Assembly (NCBI GenBank): GCA_029961685.1
Contig: JARWKL010000002.1
Location: 22,040,908-22,104,907 of the forward strand
Reading direction: 5' to 3'
DNA: 64,000 nt
Origin: Aristolochia californica
Taxonomy: Eukaryota; Streptophyta; Magnoliopsida; Piperales; Aristolochiaceae
Numbering within the stretch: position 1 is the stretch's first letter; every line of letters begins with the position of its first letter. The translations under genes were made by a program, and so were the position numbers. This document shows, in pieces, positions 46,446 to 59,881 of the stretch. The notes beneath the pieces are model-generated. The model was not told the origin of the DNA and ran no database searches. It saw only the letters and a program-made list of their open reading frames with translations.

Positions 46446-47870
46446 ATGTTGGGATCAGTTAGAAGTCTCTTTCCTATAAAATTCCACCAGGCTATTATTA
46501 GGGGGTTGTACATGTGGAATTTTCCAAACATGGATTTTGGGGTTCATTTTTTGGTGCATGAAATAATTTTCTATTTATTATATAGTTTTCAAATTCTTTT
46601 TGCACACATGAACTCTAAAATTATCGTTTTGTTGTGATCTTATATGTTTTTTGTTTACGAGGAAAAATGGGAGAATGGAAACTCAAGTTTGGATCTGAAG
46701 AAAAAAAAATTTGAACATCCAAAATGGGAGTGCACAAATGTTGAGAGAGATAATTCCAAAAAGTATCTGTGATTTTTAAGGATAGGCAAAAAGTGGGGTT
46801 TTTGGCTCTGGTAAATATCCAACCACTTGAGAATTTAACTTTTTCTACTCCCCCTAATTTTTGCGCCACTAGGCCACTTGCATCCTCAACATGCTTGTGG
46901 CATGCGCTCCTGCACCACACTTAAATCATGTTGGGATCAGTTAGAAGTCTCTTTCCTATAAAATTCCACCAAGCTATTATTAGGGGGTCGTACTAGTGGA
47001 ATTTCCCAAACATGGATTTTGGTGTTCATTTTTTGCTGTGTGAAATAATTTTCTATTTATTATAGTCTTCAAATTTATTTTACACACATGAGCTCTAAAA
47101 TTTTTGTTTGGTTGCTATCTTATATCTTTTTTGTTTACGAGGAAAAATGGGAGAGTGGAAACTCAAGTTTGGATCTTAAGAAAATAAAAATTTGAAAATC
47201 CAAAATGGGAATGCACAAATGCTGAGAGAGATAATTCCAAAAAGTATCTGTGATTTTTAAGGATAGGCAAAAAGTGGGTTATTTGGCTCTAGTAAATATC
47301 TTACCACTTGAGAATTTAACTTTTTCTACTCCCCCTAATTTTTGAGCCACTAGGCCACTTGCAACCTCAACATGCTTGTGGCATGCACACCCCCACCACA
47401 CTTAAAGCATGTTGGGATCAGTTAGAAGTCTTTTTGCTATAAAATTCCACCAAGCTATTATTAGGGGGTTGTACTAGTGGAATTTCCCAAACATGGATTT
47501 TGGGGTTCATTTTTTGGTGCATGAAATAATTTTTTATTTATTAGAGTTTTCAAATACGTTTTGTTGCGATCTTATATCTTTTTTGTTTAGGAGGAAAAAT
47601 GGGACAGTGAAAACTCAAGTTTGGATCTGAAGAAAAAAAAATATTTGAACATCCAAAATGGGAATGCACAAATGCTGAGAGAGATAATTCCAAAAAGTAT
47701 CGGTGATTTTTAAGGATAGGCGAAAAGTGGGTTGTTTGGCTCTTGTAAATATCCAACCACTTCAGAATTTAACTTTTTCTACTCCCCCTAATTTTTGGGC
47801 CACTAGGCGACTTGTATCCTTAACATGCTTGTGGCATGCACACCCCCACCATACTTAAAGCATGTTGGGA
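46446..47870. repeat. Three-monomer segment duplicated from 40216 (right copy)
   Basis: Right copy of the 6230-bp-offset duplication. Similarity runs through the short monomer 47409-47861 and ends near 47870, where the next monomer differs from its left-hand counterpart at 41632 (CCACCATGC, GGATTTTGGGTTTC). Confidence 0.85.
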
Positions 47871-50800
47871 TCAGTTAGAAATCTCTTTCCTATAAAATTC
47901 CACCATGCTATTATTAGGGGGTTGTACTAGTGGAATTTCCCAAACATGGATTTTGGGTTTCATTTTTTGGTGCGTGAAATAATTTTCTATATGTTATAGT
48001 TTTCAAATTGTTTTGCACACACGAACTCTAAAATTTTCGTTTTGTTGCGATCATATATCTTTTTTGTTGACGAGGAAAAATGGGAGAGTGGAAACTCAAG
48101 CAAGGATCTGAAGAAAAAAAAAATTTGAACATCCAAAATGGGAATGCACAAATGCTGAGAGAGCTAATTCCAAAAAGTATCTGTGATTTTTAAGGATAGG
48201 TAAAAAGTGGGTTGTTTGGTTCTGGTAAATATCCAACCACATAAGAATTTAACTTTTTCTACTCCCCCTAATTTTTGGGCGACTAGGCCACTCGCATCCT
48301 CAACATGCTTGTGGCATGCACACCCCCACCACACTTAAAGCATGTTGGGATCAGTTAGAAGTCTCTTTCCTATAAAATTCCCCCAAGCTATTATTACGGG
48401 GTTGTACTAGTCGAATTTCCCAAACATGGATTTTGGGGTTCATTTTTTGGTGCGTGAAATAATTTTCTATTTATTATAGTTTTCAAATTATTTTGCACTC
48501 ATTAACCCTAAAATTTTCGTTTTGTTGCGATATTATATCTTTTTTGTTTACGAGAAAAAATGGGAGAGTGGAAACTCAAGTTCGGATCTGAAGAAAAAAA
48601 AAAATTTTGAACATCCAAAATGGGAATGCACAAATGCTGAGAGAGATAATTCCAAAAAGTATCTGTGATTTTTAAGGATAGGTAAAAGGTGGGTTGTTTG
48701 TCAATGGTAAATATCCAACCACTTGAGAATTTAACTTTTTCTACTCCCCCTTATTTTTGGGCCACCAGGCCACTTGCATCCTCAACATGCTTGTGGCATG
48801 CACACCCACACCATGCTTAAAGCATGTTGGGATCGGTTAGAAGTCTCTTTCCTATAAAATTCCACCAAGCTATTATTAGGGGGTTATACTAGTGGAATTT
48901 CCCAAACATGGATTTTGGGGTTCATTATTTGGTGCGTGAAATAATTTTCTATTTATTATAGTTTTCAAATTATTTTGCACACATTAACCCTAAAATTTTC
49001 GTTTTGTTACGATCTTATATCTTTTTTGTTTACGAGGAAAAATGGGAGAGTGGAAACTCAAGTTCGGATCTGAAGAAAAAAAAAAATTTTGAACATCCAA
49101 AATGGGAATGCACAAATGCTGAGAGAGATAATTCCAAAAAGTATCTGTGATTTTTAAGGATAGGCAAAAAGTGGGTTGTTTGGCTCTAGTAAATATCCAA
49201 TCACTTGAGAATTTAACTTTTTCTACTCCCCCTATTTTTTGGGCCACTAGGCCACTTGCATCCTCAACATGCTTGTGGCATGCACACCCCCACCACACTT
49301 AAAGCATGTTGGGATCAGTTAGAAGTCTCGTTCCTATAAAATTCCACCAAGCAATTATTAGGGGGTTGTACTAGTGGAATTTCCCAAACATGGATTTTGG
49401 GGTTCATTTTTTGGTGCGTGAAATAATTTTCTATTTATTATAGTTTTCAAATTCTTTTGCACACATGAACTCTAAAATTTTCGGTTTGTTGAGATCTTAT
49501 ATCTTTTATTTTACTAGGAAAAATGGGAGAGTGGAACCCAAGCTTGGATCTGAAGAAAAAAAAAACTTGAACATCCAAAATGGGAATGCACAAATGCTGA
49601 GAGAGATAATTCCAAAAAGTATCTGTGATTTTTAAGGATAGGCAAAAAGTGGGTTGTTTGGCTTTGGTAAATATCCAACCACTTGAGAATTTAACTTTTT
49701 CTACTCCCTCTTATTTTTGGGCCACTAGGCAACTTGTATCCGCAACATGCTTGTGGCATGCACACCCCCACCACACTTAAAGCATGTTGGGATAAGTTAG
49801 AAGTCTCTTTCCTATAAAATTCCACCAAGATGTTATTAGGGTGTTGTACTAGTGGAATTTCCCAAACATGGATTTTGGGGTACATTTTTTGGTGCGTGAA
49901 ATAATTTTTTATTTATTATAGTTTTCAAATTCTTTTGCCCACACGAACTCCAAAATTGTCGTTTTGTTACGATCTTATACTTTTTTGTTTACGAGGAAAA
50001 ATGGGAGAGTGGAGACTCAAGCTTGGATCTGAAGAAAAAAAAAATTTGAACATCCAAAATAGGAATGCACAAATTCTGAGAGAGATAATTCCAAAAAGTA
50101 TTTGTGATTTTTAAGGACAGGCAAAAAGTGGGTTGTTTGGCTCTGGTAAATTTCCAACCACTTGAGAATTTAACTTTTTCTACCCCCCCTTAATTTTGGG
50201 CCACTAGGCCACTTGCATCCTCAACATGCTTGTGGCATGCACACCCCCACCACACTTAAAGCATGTTGGGATCAGTTAGAAGTCTCTTTCCTATAAAATT
50301 CCACCAAGCTATTATTAGGGGGTTGTACTAGTGGAATTTCCGAAACATGGATTTTGGGGTTCATTTTTGCAGTGCGTGAAATAATTTTCTATTTATTATA
50401 GTTTTCAAATTCTTTTGCACACATGAACTCTAAAATTTTCGTTTTCTTGCGATCTAATATCTTTTTTGTTTACGAGGAAAAATGGGAGAGTGGAAACTCA
50501 AGCTTGGGTCTGAAGAAAAAAAAAATTTGAACATCCAAAATGGGAATGCACAAATGCTGAGAGATATAATTCCCAAAAGTATCTGTGGTTTTTATATATT
50601 GGCAAAAAAAGTGGGTTGTTTGGCTCTGGTAAATATTCAACCACTTGAGAATTTAACTTTTTCTACTCCACCTAATTTTTGGGCCACTAGGCCACTTGCA
50701 TCCTCAACATGCTTGTGGCTTGCACACCTCCACCACACTTAAAGCATTTTGGGATCAGTTAGAAGTCTCTTTCCTATAAAATTCCAACAAGCTATTATTA

Positions 50801-51227
50801 GGGGGTTGTACTAGGGTAAATTTCCAAACATGGATTTTGGGGTTCATTTTTTGGTGCGTGAAATAATTTTCTATTTATTATAGTTTTCAAATTCTTTCGC
50901 ACACATGAACTCTAAAATTTTCGCTTTGTTGCGATCTTATATTTTTTTTGCTTGCGAGAAAAAATGGGAGAGTGGAAACTCAAGCATGGATCTGAAGAAA
51001 AAAAAAATTTGAACATCCAAAATGGGAATGCACAAATGCTGAGAGAGATAATTCCAAAAAGTATCTTTGATTTTTAAGGATAGGCAAAAAAAGTGGGATG
51101 TTTGGCTCTGGTAAATATCCGACCACATGAGAATTTAACTTTTTCTACTCCCCCTAATTTTTGGGCCACTAGGCCACTTGCATCCTCAACATGCTTGTGG
51201 CATGCACACCCCCACCACACTTAAAGC

Positions 51228-53635
51228 ATGTTGGGATCAGTTAGAAGTCTCTTTCCTATAAAATTCCACCAAGCTATTATTAGGGGGTTGTACTAGTGGA
51301 ATTTCCTAAACATGGATTTTGCGGTTTATTTTTTGGTGCGTGAAATAATTTTTTATTTATTATTGTTTTCAAATTCTTTTGCACACATGAACTCTAAAAT
51401 TTTCGTTTTGTTGCGATCTTATATCTTTTATGTTTACGAGGAAAAATGGGAGAGTGGAAACTCAAGCTTGGATCTGAAGAAAAACAAATTTGAACATCCA
51501 AAATGGGAATGCACAAATGCTGAGAGAGATAATTCCAAAAAGTATCTGTGATTTTTATAGATAGGCAAAAAAACTGGGTTGTTTGGCTCTGGTAAATATT
51601 CAACCACTTGAGAATTTAACTTTTTCTACTCCCCCTAATTTTTGGGCCACTAGGCCACTTGCATCCTCAACATGCTTGTGGCATGCACACCTCCACCACA
51701 CATAACGCATGTTGGGATCAGTTAGAAGTCTCTTTCCTATAAAATTCCACCAAGCTATTATTAGGGGGTTGTACTAGGGTAAATTTCCAAACATGGATTT
51801 TGGGGTTCATTTTTTGGTGCGTGAAATAATTTTCTATTTATTATAGTTTTCAAATTCTTTTGCACTCATGAACTCTAAAATTTTCGCTTTGTTGCGATCT
51901 TATATTTTTTTTGTTTGCGAGAAAAAATGGGAGAGTGGAAACTCAAGCATGGATCTGAAGAAAAAAAAATTTGAACATCCAAAATGGGAATGCACAAATG
52001 CTGAGAGAGATAATTCCAAAAAGTATCTTTGATTTTTAAGGATAGGCAAAAAAAGTGGGTTGTTTGGCTCTGGTAAATATCCGACCACTTGAGAATTTAA
52101 CTTTTTCTACTCCCCCTAATTTTTGGGCCACTAGGCCACTTGCATCCTCAACATGCTTGTGGCATGCACACCCCCACCACACTTAAAGCATGTTGGGATC
52201 AGTTAGAAGTCTCTTTCCTATAAAATTCCACCAAGCTATTATTAGGGGGTTGTACTAGTGGAATTTCCTAAACATGGATTTTGGGGTTTATTTTTTGGTG
52301 CGTGAAATAATTTTCTATTTATTATAGTTTTCAAATTATTTTGCACACATCAACTCTAAAATTTTCGCTTCGTTGCGATCTTATATCTTGTTTGTTTGCG
52401 AGAAAAAATGGGAGAGTGGAAACTCAAGCTTGGATCTGCAGAAAAAAAAAAATTTGAACATCCAAAATGGGAATGCACAAATGCTGAGAGAGATAATTCC
52501 AAAAAGTATCTGTGATTTTTAAGGATAGGCAAAAAAAGTGGGTTGTATTGCTCTGGTAAATATCCAACCACTTGAGAATTTAACTTTTTCTACACCCCCA
52601 AATTTTTGGGCCACTAGGCCACTTGCATCCTCAACATGCTTGTGGCATGCACACCTCCACCACACTTAAAGCATGTTGGGATCAGTTAGCAGTCTCTTTC
52701 CTATAAAATTCCACCAAGCTATTAGTAGGGGGTTGTACTAGTGGAATTTCCGAAACATGGATTTTGGGGTTCATTTTTTGGTGCGTGAAATAATTTTCTA
52801 TTTATTAAAGTTTTCAAATTCTTTTGCACACATGAACTCTAAAATTTTCGTTTTCTTGCGATCTTATATCTTTTTTGTTTACGAGGAAAAATGGGAGAGT
52901 GGAAACTCAAGCTTGGATCTGAAGAAAAAAAAAATTTGAACATCCATAATGGGAATGCACAAATGCTGAGAGAGATAATTCCAAAAAGTATCTATGATTT
53001 TTATAGATAGGCAAAAAAAGTGGGTTGTTTGGCTCTGGTAAATATTCAACCACTTGAGAATTTAACTTTTTCTACTCCCCCTAATTTTTGGGCCACTAGG
53101 CCACTTGCATCCTCAACATGCTTGTGGCATGCACACCTCCACCACACTTAAAGCATGTTTGGATCAGTTAGAAGTCTCTTTCCTATAAAATTCCACCAAG
53201 CTATTATTAGGGGGTTGTACTAGGGTAAATTTCCAAACATGGATTTAGGGGTTCATTTTTTGGTGCGTGAAATAATTTTCTATTTATTATAGTTTTCAAA
53301 TTCTTTTGCACACATCAACTCTAAAATTTTCGTTTTGTTGCGATCTTATATTTTTTTTGTTTGCGAGAAAAAAAGGGAAGTGGAAACTCAAGCTTGGATC
53401 TGAAGAAAAAAAAAAATTGAACATCCAAAATGGGAGTGCACAAATGTTGAGAGAGATAATTCCAAAAAGTATCTTTGCTTTTTAAGGATAGGCCAAAAAA
53501 GTGGGTTGTTTGGCTCTGGTAAATATCCGACCACTTGAGAATTTAACGTTTTCTACTCCCCCTAATTTTTGGGCCACTAGGCCACTTGCATCCTCAACAT
53601 GCTTGTGGCATGCACACCCCCACCACACTTAAAGC
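51228..53635. repeat. 5-monomer HOR, divergent copy 1 (2408 bp)
   Basis: Monomers a (51228), b' (51709), a' (52190), d (52673) and e (53155). Units a, d and e match the next copy: GCGGTTTATTTTTTGG and GAAGAAAAACAAATTTG in a; GTTAGCAGTC and CTATTAGTAGG in d; TGTTTGGATCAG and GGATTTAGGGGTTC in e. Positions b and c differ. The 3' half of b' resembles the monomer at 50746, and the c position holds an a-like unit. Confidence 0.8.
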
Positions 53636-56036
53636 ATGTTGGGATCAGTTAGAAGTCTCTTTCCTATAAAATTCCACCAAGCTATTATTAGGGGGTTGTA
53701 CTAGTGGAATTTCCTAAACATGGATTTTGCGGTTTATTTTTTGGTGCGTGAAATAATTTTTTATTTATTATTGTTTTCAAATTCTTTTGCACACATGAAC
53801 TCTAAAATTTTCGTTTTGTTGCGATCTTATATCTTTTATGTTTACGAGGAAAAATGGGAGAGTGGAAACTCAAGCTTGGATCTGAAGAAAAACAAATTTG
53901 AACATCCAAAATGGGAATGCACAAATGCTGAGAGAGATAATTCCAAAAAGTATCTGTGATTTTTATAGATAGGCAAAAAAACTGGGTTGTTTGGCTCTGG
54001 TAAATATTCAACCACTTGAGAATTTAACTTTTTCTACTCCCCGTAATTTTTGGGCCACTAGGCCACTTGCATCCTCAACATGCTTGTGGCATGCACACCT
54101 CCACCACACATAACGCATGTTGGGATCAGTTAGAAGTCTCTTTCCTATAAAATTCCACCAAGCTATTATTAGGGGGTTGTACTAGGGTAAATTTCCAAAC
54201 ATGGATTTTGGGGTTCATTTTTTGGTGCGTGAAATAATTTTCTATTTATTATAGGTTTCAAATTCTTTTGCACACATGAACTCTAAAATTTTCGTTTTGT
54301 TGCGATCTTATATCTTTTTTGTTTACGAGGAAAAATGGGAGAGTGGAAACTCAAGCTTGGATCTGAAGAAAAAAAAATTTGAACATCCAAAATGGGAATG
54401 CATAAATGCTGAGAGAGATAATTCAAAAAAGTATCTGTGATTTTTAAAGATAAGCAAAAAAGTGGGTTGTTTGGCTCTGGTAAATATCCAACCACTTGAG
54501 AATTTAACTTTTTCTACTCCCCCTAATTTTTGGGCCACTAGGCCACTTGCATCCTCAACATGCTTGTGGCATGCACACCCCCACCACACTTAAAGCATGT
54601 TGGGATCAGTTAGAAGTCGCTTTCCTATAAAATTTCACAAGCTATTATTAGGGGGTTGTAGTAGTGAAAATTTCCAAACATCGATTTTGGGGTTCATTTT
54701 TGGCTGCGTAAAATAATTTTCTATTTATTATAGTCTTCAAATTCTTTTACACACATCAACTCTAAAATTTTCGCTTTGTTACGATCTTATATCTTTTTTG
54801 TTTACGAGAAAAAATGGGAGAGTGGAAACTCAAGCTTGGATCTGAAGAAAAAAAATTTGAACATCCAAAATGGAAATGCAGAAATGCTGAGAGAGATAAT
54901 TCCAAAAAGTACTTGTGAGTTTTAAGGATAGGCAAAAAAATGGGTTGTTTGGCTCTCGTAAATATCCAACCACTTGACAATTTAACTTTTTCTACTCCCC
55001 CTAATTTTTGAGCCACTAGGCCACTTGCATCCTCAACATGCTTGTGGCATGCACACCTCCACCACACTTAAAGCATGTTGGGATCAGTTAGCAGTCTCTT
55101 TCCTATAAAATTCCACCAAGCTATTAGTAGGGGGTTGTACTAGTGGAATTTCCGAAACATCGATTTTGGGGTTCATTTTTTGGTGCGTGAAATAATTTTC
55201 TATTTATTAAAGTTTTCAAATTCTTTTGCACACATGAACTCTAAAATTTTCGTTTTCTTGCGATCTTATATCTTTTTTGTTTACGAGGAAAAATGGGAGA
55301 GTGGAAACTCAAGCTTGGATCTGAAGAAAAAAAAAATTTGAACATCCATAATGGGAATGCACAAATGCTGAGAGAGATAATTCCAAAAAGTATCTATGAT
55401 TTTTATAGATAGGCAAAAAAAGTGGGTTGTTTGGCTCTGGTAAATATTCAACCACTTGAGAATTTAACTTTTTCTACTCCCCCTAATTTTTGGGCCACTA
55501 GGCCACTTGCATCCTCAACATGCTTGTGGCATGCACACCTCCACCACACTTAAAGCATGTTTGGATCAGTTAGAAGTCTCTTTCCTATAAAATTCCACCA
55601 AGCTTTTATTAGGGGGTTGTACTAGGGTAAATTTCCAAACATGGATTTAGGGGTTCATTTTTTGGTGCGTGAAATAATTTTCTATTTATTATAGTTTTCA
55701 AATTCTTTTGCACACATCAACTCTAAAATTTTCGTTTTGTTGCGATCTTATATTTTTTTTGTTTGCGAGAAAAAAAGGGAAGTGGAAACTCAGGCTTGGA
55801 TCTGAAGAAAAAAAAAATTGAACATCCAAAATGGGAGTGCACAAATGTTGAGAGAGATAATTCCAAAAAGTATCTTTTCTTTTTAAGGATAGGCCAAAAA
55901 AGTGGGTTGTTTGGCTCTGGTAAATATCCGACCACTTGAGAATTTAACTTTTTCTACTCCCCCTAATTTTTGGGCCACTAGGCCACTTGCATCCTCAACA
56001 TGCTTGTGGCATGCACACCCCCACCACACTTAAAGC
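53636..56036. repeat. 5-monomer HOR, copy 2 (2401 bp)
   Basis: Monomers a 53636, b 54117, c 54597, d 55075 and e 55557. Unit b has CACATAACGCATG, GTACTAGGGTAAATTTCC and GCATAAATGC. Unit c has AAGTCGCTTTCC, a shortened ATTTCACAAGC, TTTTTGGCTGCG and GTGAGTTTTAAGG. All five units recur in order in the following copy with about 15-20 differences noticed, which suggests roughly 99% identity. Confidence 0.9.
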
Positions 56037-58439
56037 ATGTTGGGATCAGTTAGAAGTCTCTTTCCTATAAAATTCCACCAAGCTATTATTAGGGGGTTGT
56101 ACTAGTGGAATTTCCTAAACATGGATTTTGCGGTTTATTTTTTGGTGCGTGAAATAATGTTTTATTTATTATTGTTTTCAAATTCTTTTGCACACATGAA
56201 CTCTAAAATTTTCGTTTTGTTGCGATCTTATATCTTTTATGTTTACGAGGAAAAATGGGAGAGTGGAAACTCAAGCTTGGATCTGAAGAAAAACAAATTT
56301 GAACATCCAAAATGGGAATGCACAAATGCTGAGAGAGATAATTCCAAAAAGTATCTGTGATTTTTATAGATAGGCAAAAAAACTGGGTTGTTTGGCTCTG
56401 GTAATATTCAACCACTTGAGAATTTAACTTTTTCTACTCCCCCTAATTTTTGGGCCACTAGGCCACTTGCATCCTCAACATGCTTGTGGCATGCACACCT
56501 CCACCACACATAACGCATGTTGGGATCAGTTAGAAGTCTCTTTCCTATAAAATTCCACCAAGCTATTATTAGGGGGTTGTACTAGGGTAAATTTCCAAAC
56601 ATGGATTTTGGGGTTCATTTTTTGGTGCGTGAAATAATTTTCTATTTATTATAGGTTTCAAATTCTTTTGCACACATGAACTCTAAAATTTTCGTTTTGT
56701 TGCGATCTTATATCTTTTTTGTTTATGAGGAAAAATGGGAGAGTGGAAACTCAAGCTTGGATCTGAAGAAAAAAAAATTTGAACATCCAAAATGGGAATG
56801 CATAAATGCTGAGAGAGATAATTCCAAAAAGTATCTGTGATTTTTAAAGATAAGCAAAAAAAGTGGGTTGTTTGGCTCTGGTAAATATCCAACCACTTGA
56901 GAATTTAACTTTTTCTACTCCCCCTAATTTTTGGGCCACTAGGCCACTTGCATCCTCAACATGCTTGTGGCATGCACACCCCCACCACACTTAAAGCATG
57001 TTGGGATCAGTTAGAAGTCGCTTTCCTATAAAATTTCACAAGCTATTATTAGGGGGTTGTACTAGTGAAAATTTCCAAACATCGATTTTGGGGTTCATTT
57101 TTGGCTGCGTAAAATAATTTTCTATTTATTATAGTCTTCAAATTCTTTTGCACACATCAACTCTAAAATTTTCGCTTTGTTACGATCTTATATCTTTTTT
57201 GTTTACGAGAAAAAATGGGAGAGTGGAAACTGAAGCTTGGATCTGAAGAAAAAAAATTTGAACATCCAAAATGGAAATGCAGAAATACTGAGAGAGAGAT
57301 AATTCCAAAAAGTACTTGTGAGTTTTAAGGATAGGCAAAAAAATGGGTTGTTTGGCTCTCGTAAATATCCAACCACTTGACAATTTAACTTTTTCTACTC
57401 CCCCTAATTTTTGAGCCACTAGGCCACTTGCATCCTCAACATGCTTGTGGCATGCACACCTCCACCACACTTAAAGCATGTTGGGATCAGTTAGCAGTCT
57501 CTTTCCTATAAAATTCCACCAAGCTATTAGTAGGGGGTTGTACTAGTGGAATTTCCGAAACATGGATTTTGGGGTTCATTTTTTGGTGCGTGAAATAATT
57601 TTCTATTTTTTAAAGTTTTCAAATTCTTTTGCACACATGAACTCTAAAATTTTCGTTTTCTTGCGATCTTATATCTTTTTTGTTTACGAGGAAAAATGGG
57701 AGAGTGGAAACTCAAGCTTGGATCTGAAGAAAAAAAAAATTTGAACATCCATAATGGGAATGTACAAATGCTGAGAGAGATAATTCCAAAAAGTATCTAT
57801 GATTTTTATAGATAGGCAAAAAAAGTGGGTTGTTTGGCTCTGGTAAATATTCAACCACTTGAGAATTTAACTTTTTCTACTCCCCCTAATTTTTGGGCCA
57901 CTAGGCCACTTGCATCCTCAACATGCTTGTGGCATGCACACCTCCACCACACTTAAAGCATGTTTGGATCAGTTAGAAGTCTCTTTCCTATAAAATTCCA
58001 CCAAGCTATTATTAGGGGGTTGTACTAGGGTAAATTTCCAAACATGGATTTAGGGGTTCATTTTTTGGTGCGTGAAATAATTTTCTATTTATTATAGTTT
58101 TCAAATTCTTTTGCACACATCAACTCTAAAATTTTCGTTTTGTTGCGATCTTATATTTTTTTTGTTTGCGAGAAAAAAAGGGAAGTGGAAACTCAAGCTT
58201 GGATCTGAAGAAAAAAAAAATTGAACATCCAAAATGGGAGTGCACAAATGTTGAGAGAGATAATTCCAAAAAGTATCTTTGCTTTTTAAGGATAGGCCAA
58301 AAAAGTGGGTTGTTTGGCTCTGGTAAATATCCGACCACTTGAGAATTTAACTTTTTCTACTCCCCCTAATTTTTGGGCCACTAGGCCACTTGCATCCTCA
58401 ACATGCTTGTGGCATGCACACCCCCACCACACTTAAAGC
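56037..58439. repeat. 5-monomer HOR, copy 3 (2403 bp)
   Basis: Monomers a 56037, b 56517, c 56998, d 57478 and e 57960. Differences from copy 2 include AATAATGTTTTATTT in a, TTTATGAGG in b, GAGAGAGAGATAATTCC (a 2-bp gain) in c and CTATTTTTTAAAG in d. A fourth copy begins at 58440 with the a mark GCGGTTTATTTTTTGG but leaves the pattern by about 58560. Confidence 0.9.
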
Positions 58440-59881
58440 ATGTTGGGATCAGTTAGAAGTCTCTTTCCTATAAAATTCCACCAAGCTATTATTAGGGGGT
58501 TGTACTAGTGGAATTTCCTAAACATGGATTTTGCGGTTTATTTTTTGGTGCGTGAAATAATTTTCTATTTATTATAGTTTTCAAATTGTTTTGCACACAC
58601 GAACTCTTAAATTTTTTTTTTGTTGCGATCTTATATGTTTTTTGTTTACAAGGAAAAATGGGAGAGTGGAAACTCAAGCTTGGATCTGAAGAAAAAAAAA
58701 ATTTTAACATCCAAAATGGGAATGCACAAATGCTGAGAGAGATAATTCCAAAAAGTATCTGTGATTTTTAAGGATAGGCAAAAAGTGGGTTGTTTGGCTC
58801 TGGTAAATATCCAACCACTTGAGAATTTAACTTTTTCTACTCCCCCTAATTTTTGGGCCACTAGGCCACTTGCATCCTCAACATGCTTGTGGCATGCACA
58901 CCCCCACCACACTTAAAGCGAGTTGGGATAAGTTAGAAGTCTCTTTCCTATAAAATTCCACCAAGCTATTATTAGGGGGTTGTACTAGTGGAATTTCCTA
59001 AACATGGATTGTGGGGTTTATTTTTTGGTGCGTGAAATAATTTTCTATTTATTATAGTTTTCAAATTCTTTTGCACACATGAACTCTAAAATTTTCGTTT
59101 TGTTGCGATCTTTTATCTTTTTTGTTGACGAGGAAAAATCGGAGAGTGGAAACTCAAGCTTGGATCTGAAGAAAAAAAAATTTGAACATCCAAAATGGGA
59201 ATGCACAAATGCTGAGAGACATAATTCCAAAAAGTATCTGTGATTTTTATGGATAGGCAAAAAAAATGGGTTATTTGGTTCTGGTAAATATCCAACCACT
59301 TGAGAATTTAACTTTTTCTACTCCCCCTAATTTTTGGGCCATTAGGCCACTTGCATCCTCAACATGCTTGTGGCATGCACACCCCCACCACACTTAAAGC
59401 ATGTTGGGATCAGTTAGAAGTCTCTTTCCTATAAAATTCCACCAAGCTATTATTAGGGGGTTGTACTAGTGGAAATTCCAAAACATGGACTTTGGGGTTC
59501 ATTTTTTGGTGCGTGAAATAATATTCTATTTATTATAGTATTCAAATTCTTTTCCACACATGAACTCTATAATTTTTGTTTTGTTGCGATCTAATATCTT
59601 TTTTACTTACGAGGAAAAATGGGAGAGTGGAAACTCAAGCTTGGATCTGAAGAAAAAAAAAAATTTGAACATCCAAAAGGGGCATGCACAAATGTTGAGA
59701 GAGATAATTTCAAAAAGTATCTGTGATTGTTAAGGATAGGGAAAAAGTGGGTTGTTTGGTTCTCGTAAATATCCAACCACTTGAGAATTTAACTTTTTCT
59801 ATTCCCCCTAATTTTTGGGCCACTAGGCCACTTGCATCCTCAACATGCTTGTGGCATGCACACCCCCACCACACTTAAAGC
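58440..59881. repeat. Three transitional monomers between the 5-mer and 3-mer HORs
   Basis: Units at 58440, 58920 and 59401. The first starts like 5-mer unit a, then returns to older marks (GGCAAAAAGTGGG, with no extra As). The second starts with GCGAGTTGGGATAAG. The third has GTGGAAATTCCAAAACATGGAC and ATAATATTC. No repeating order is visible among them. Confidence 0.7.

Larger units (their letters stand above)
39249..50262. repeat. Second satellite subfamily (ACTAGT type), about 23 monomers
   Basis: Monomers start at 39249, 39733, 40216, 40698, 41179, 41632, 42114, 42597, 43080, 43556, 44038, 44520, 45003, 45485, 45965, 46446, 46928, 47409, 47862, 48342, 48824, 49306 and 49784. Most have GTACTAGTGG where blocks 1-4 have GTACATGTGG. 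Many also have the shorter TTTATTATAGTTTTC and CAAATTATTTTGC. The monomer at 46446 still has GTACATGTGG and the one at 41179 has GTACTTGTGG, so the change is not a clean boundary. Order is irregular, with several partial multi-monomer duplications. Confidence 0.8.
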
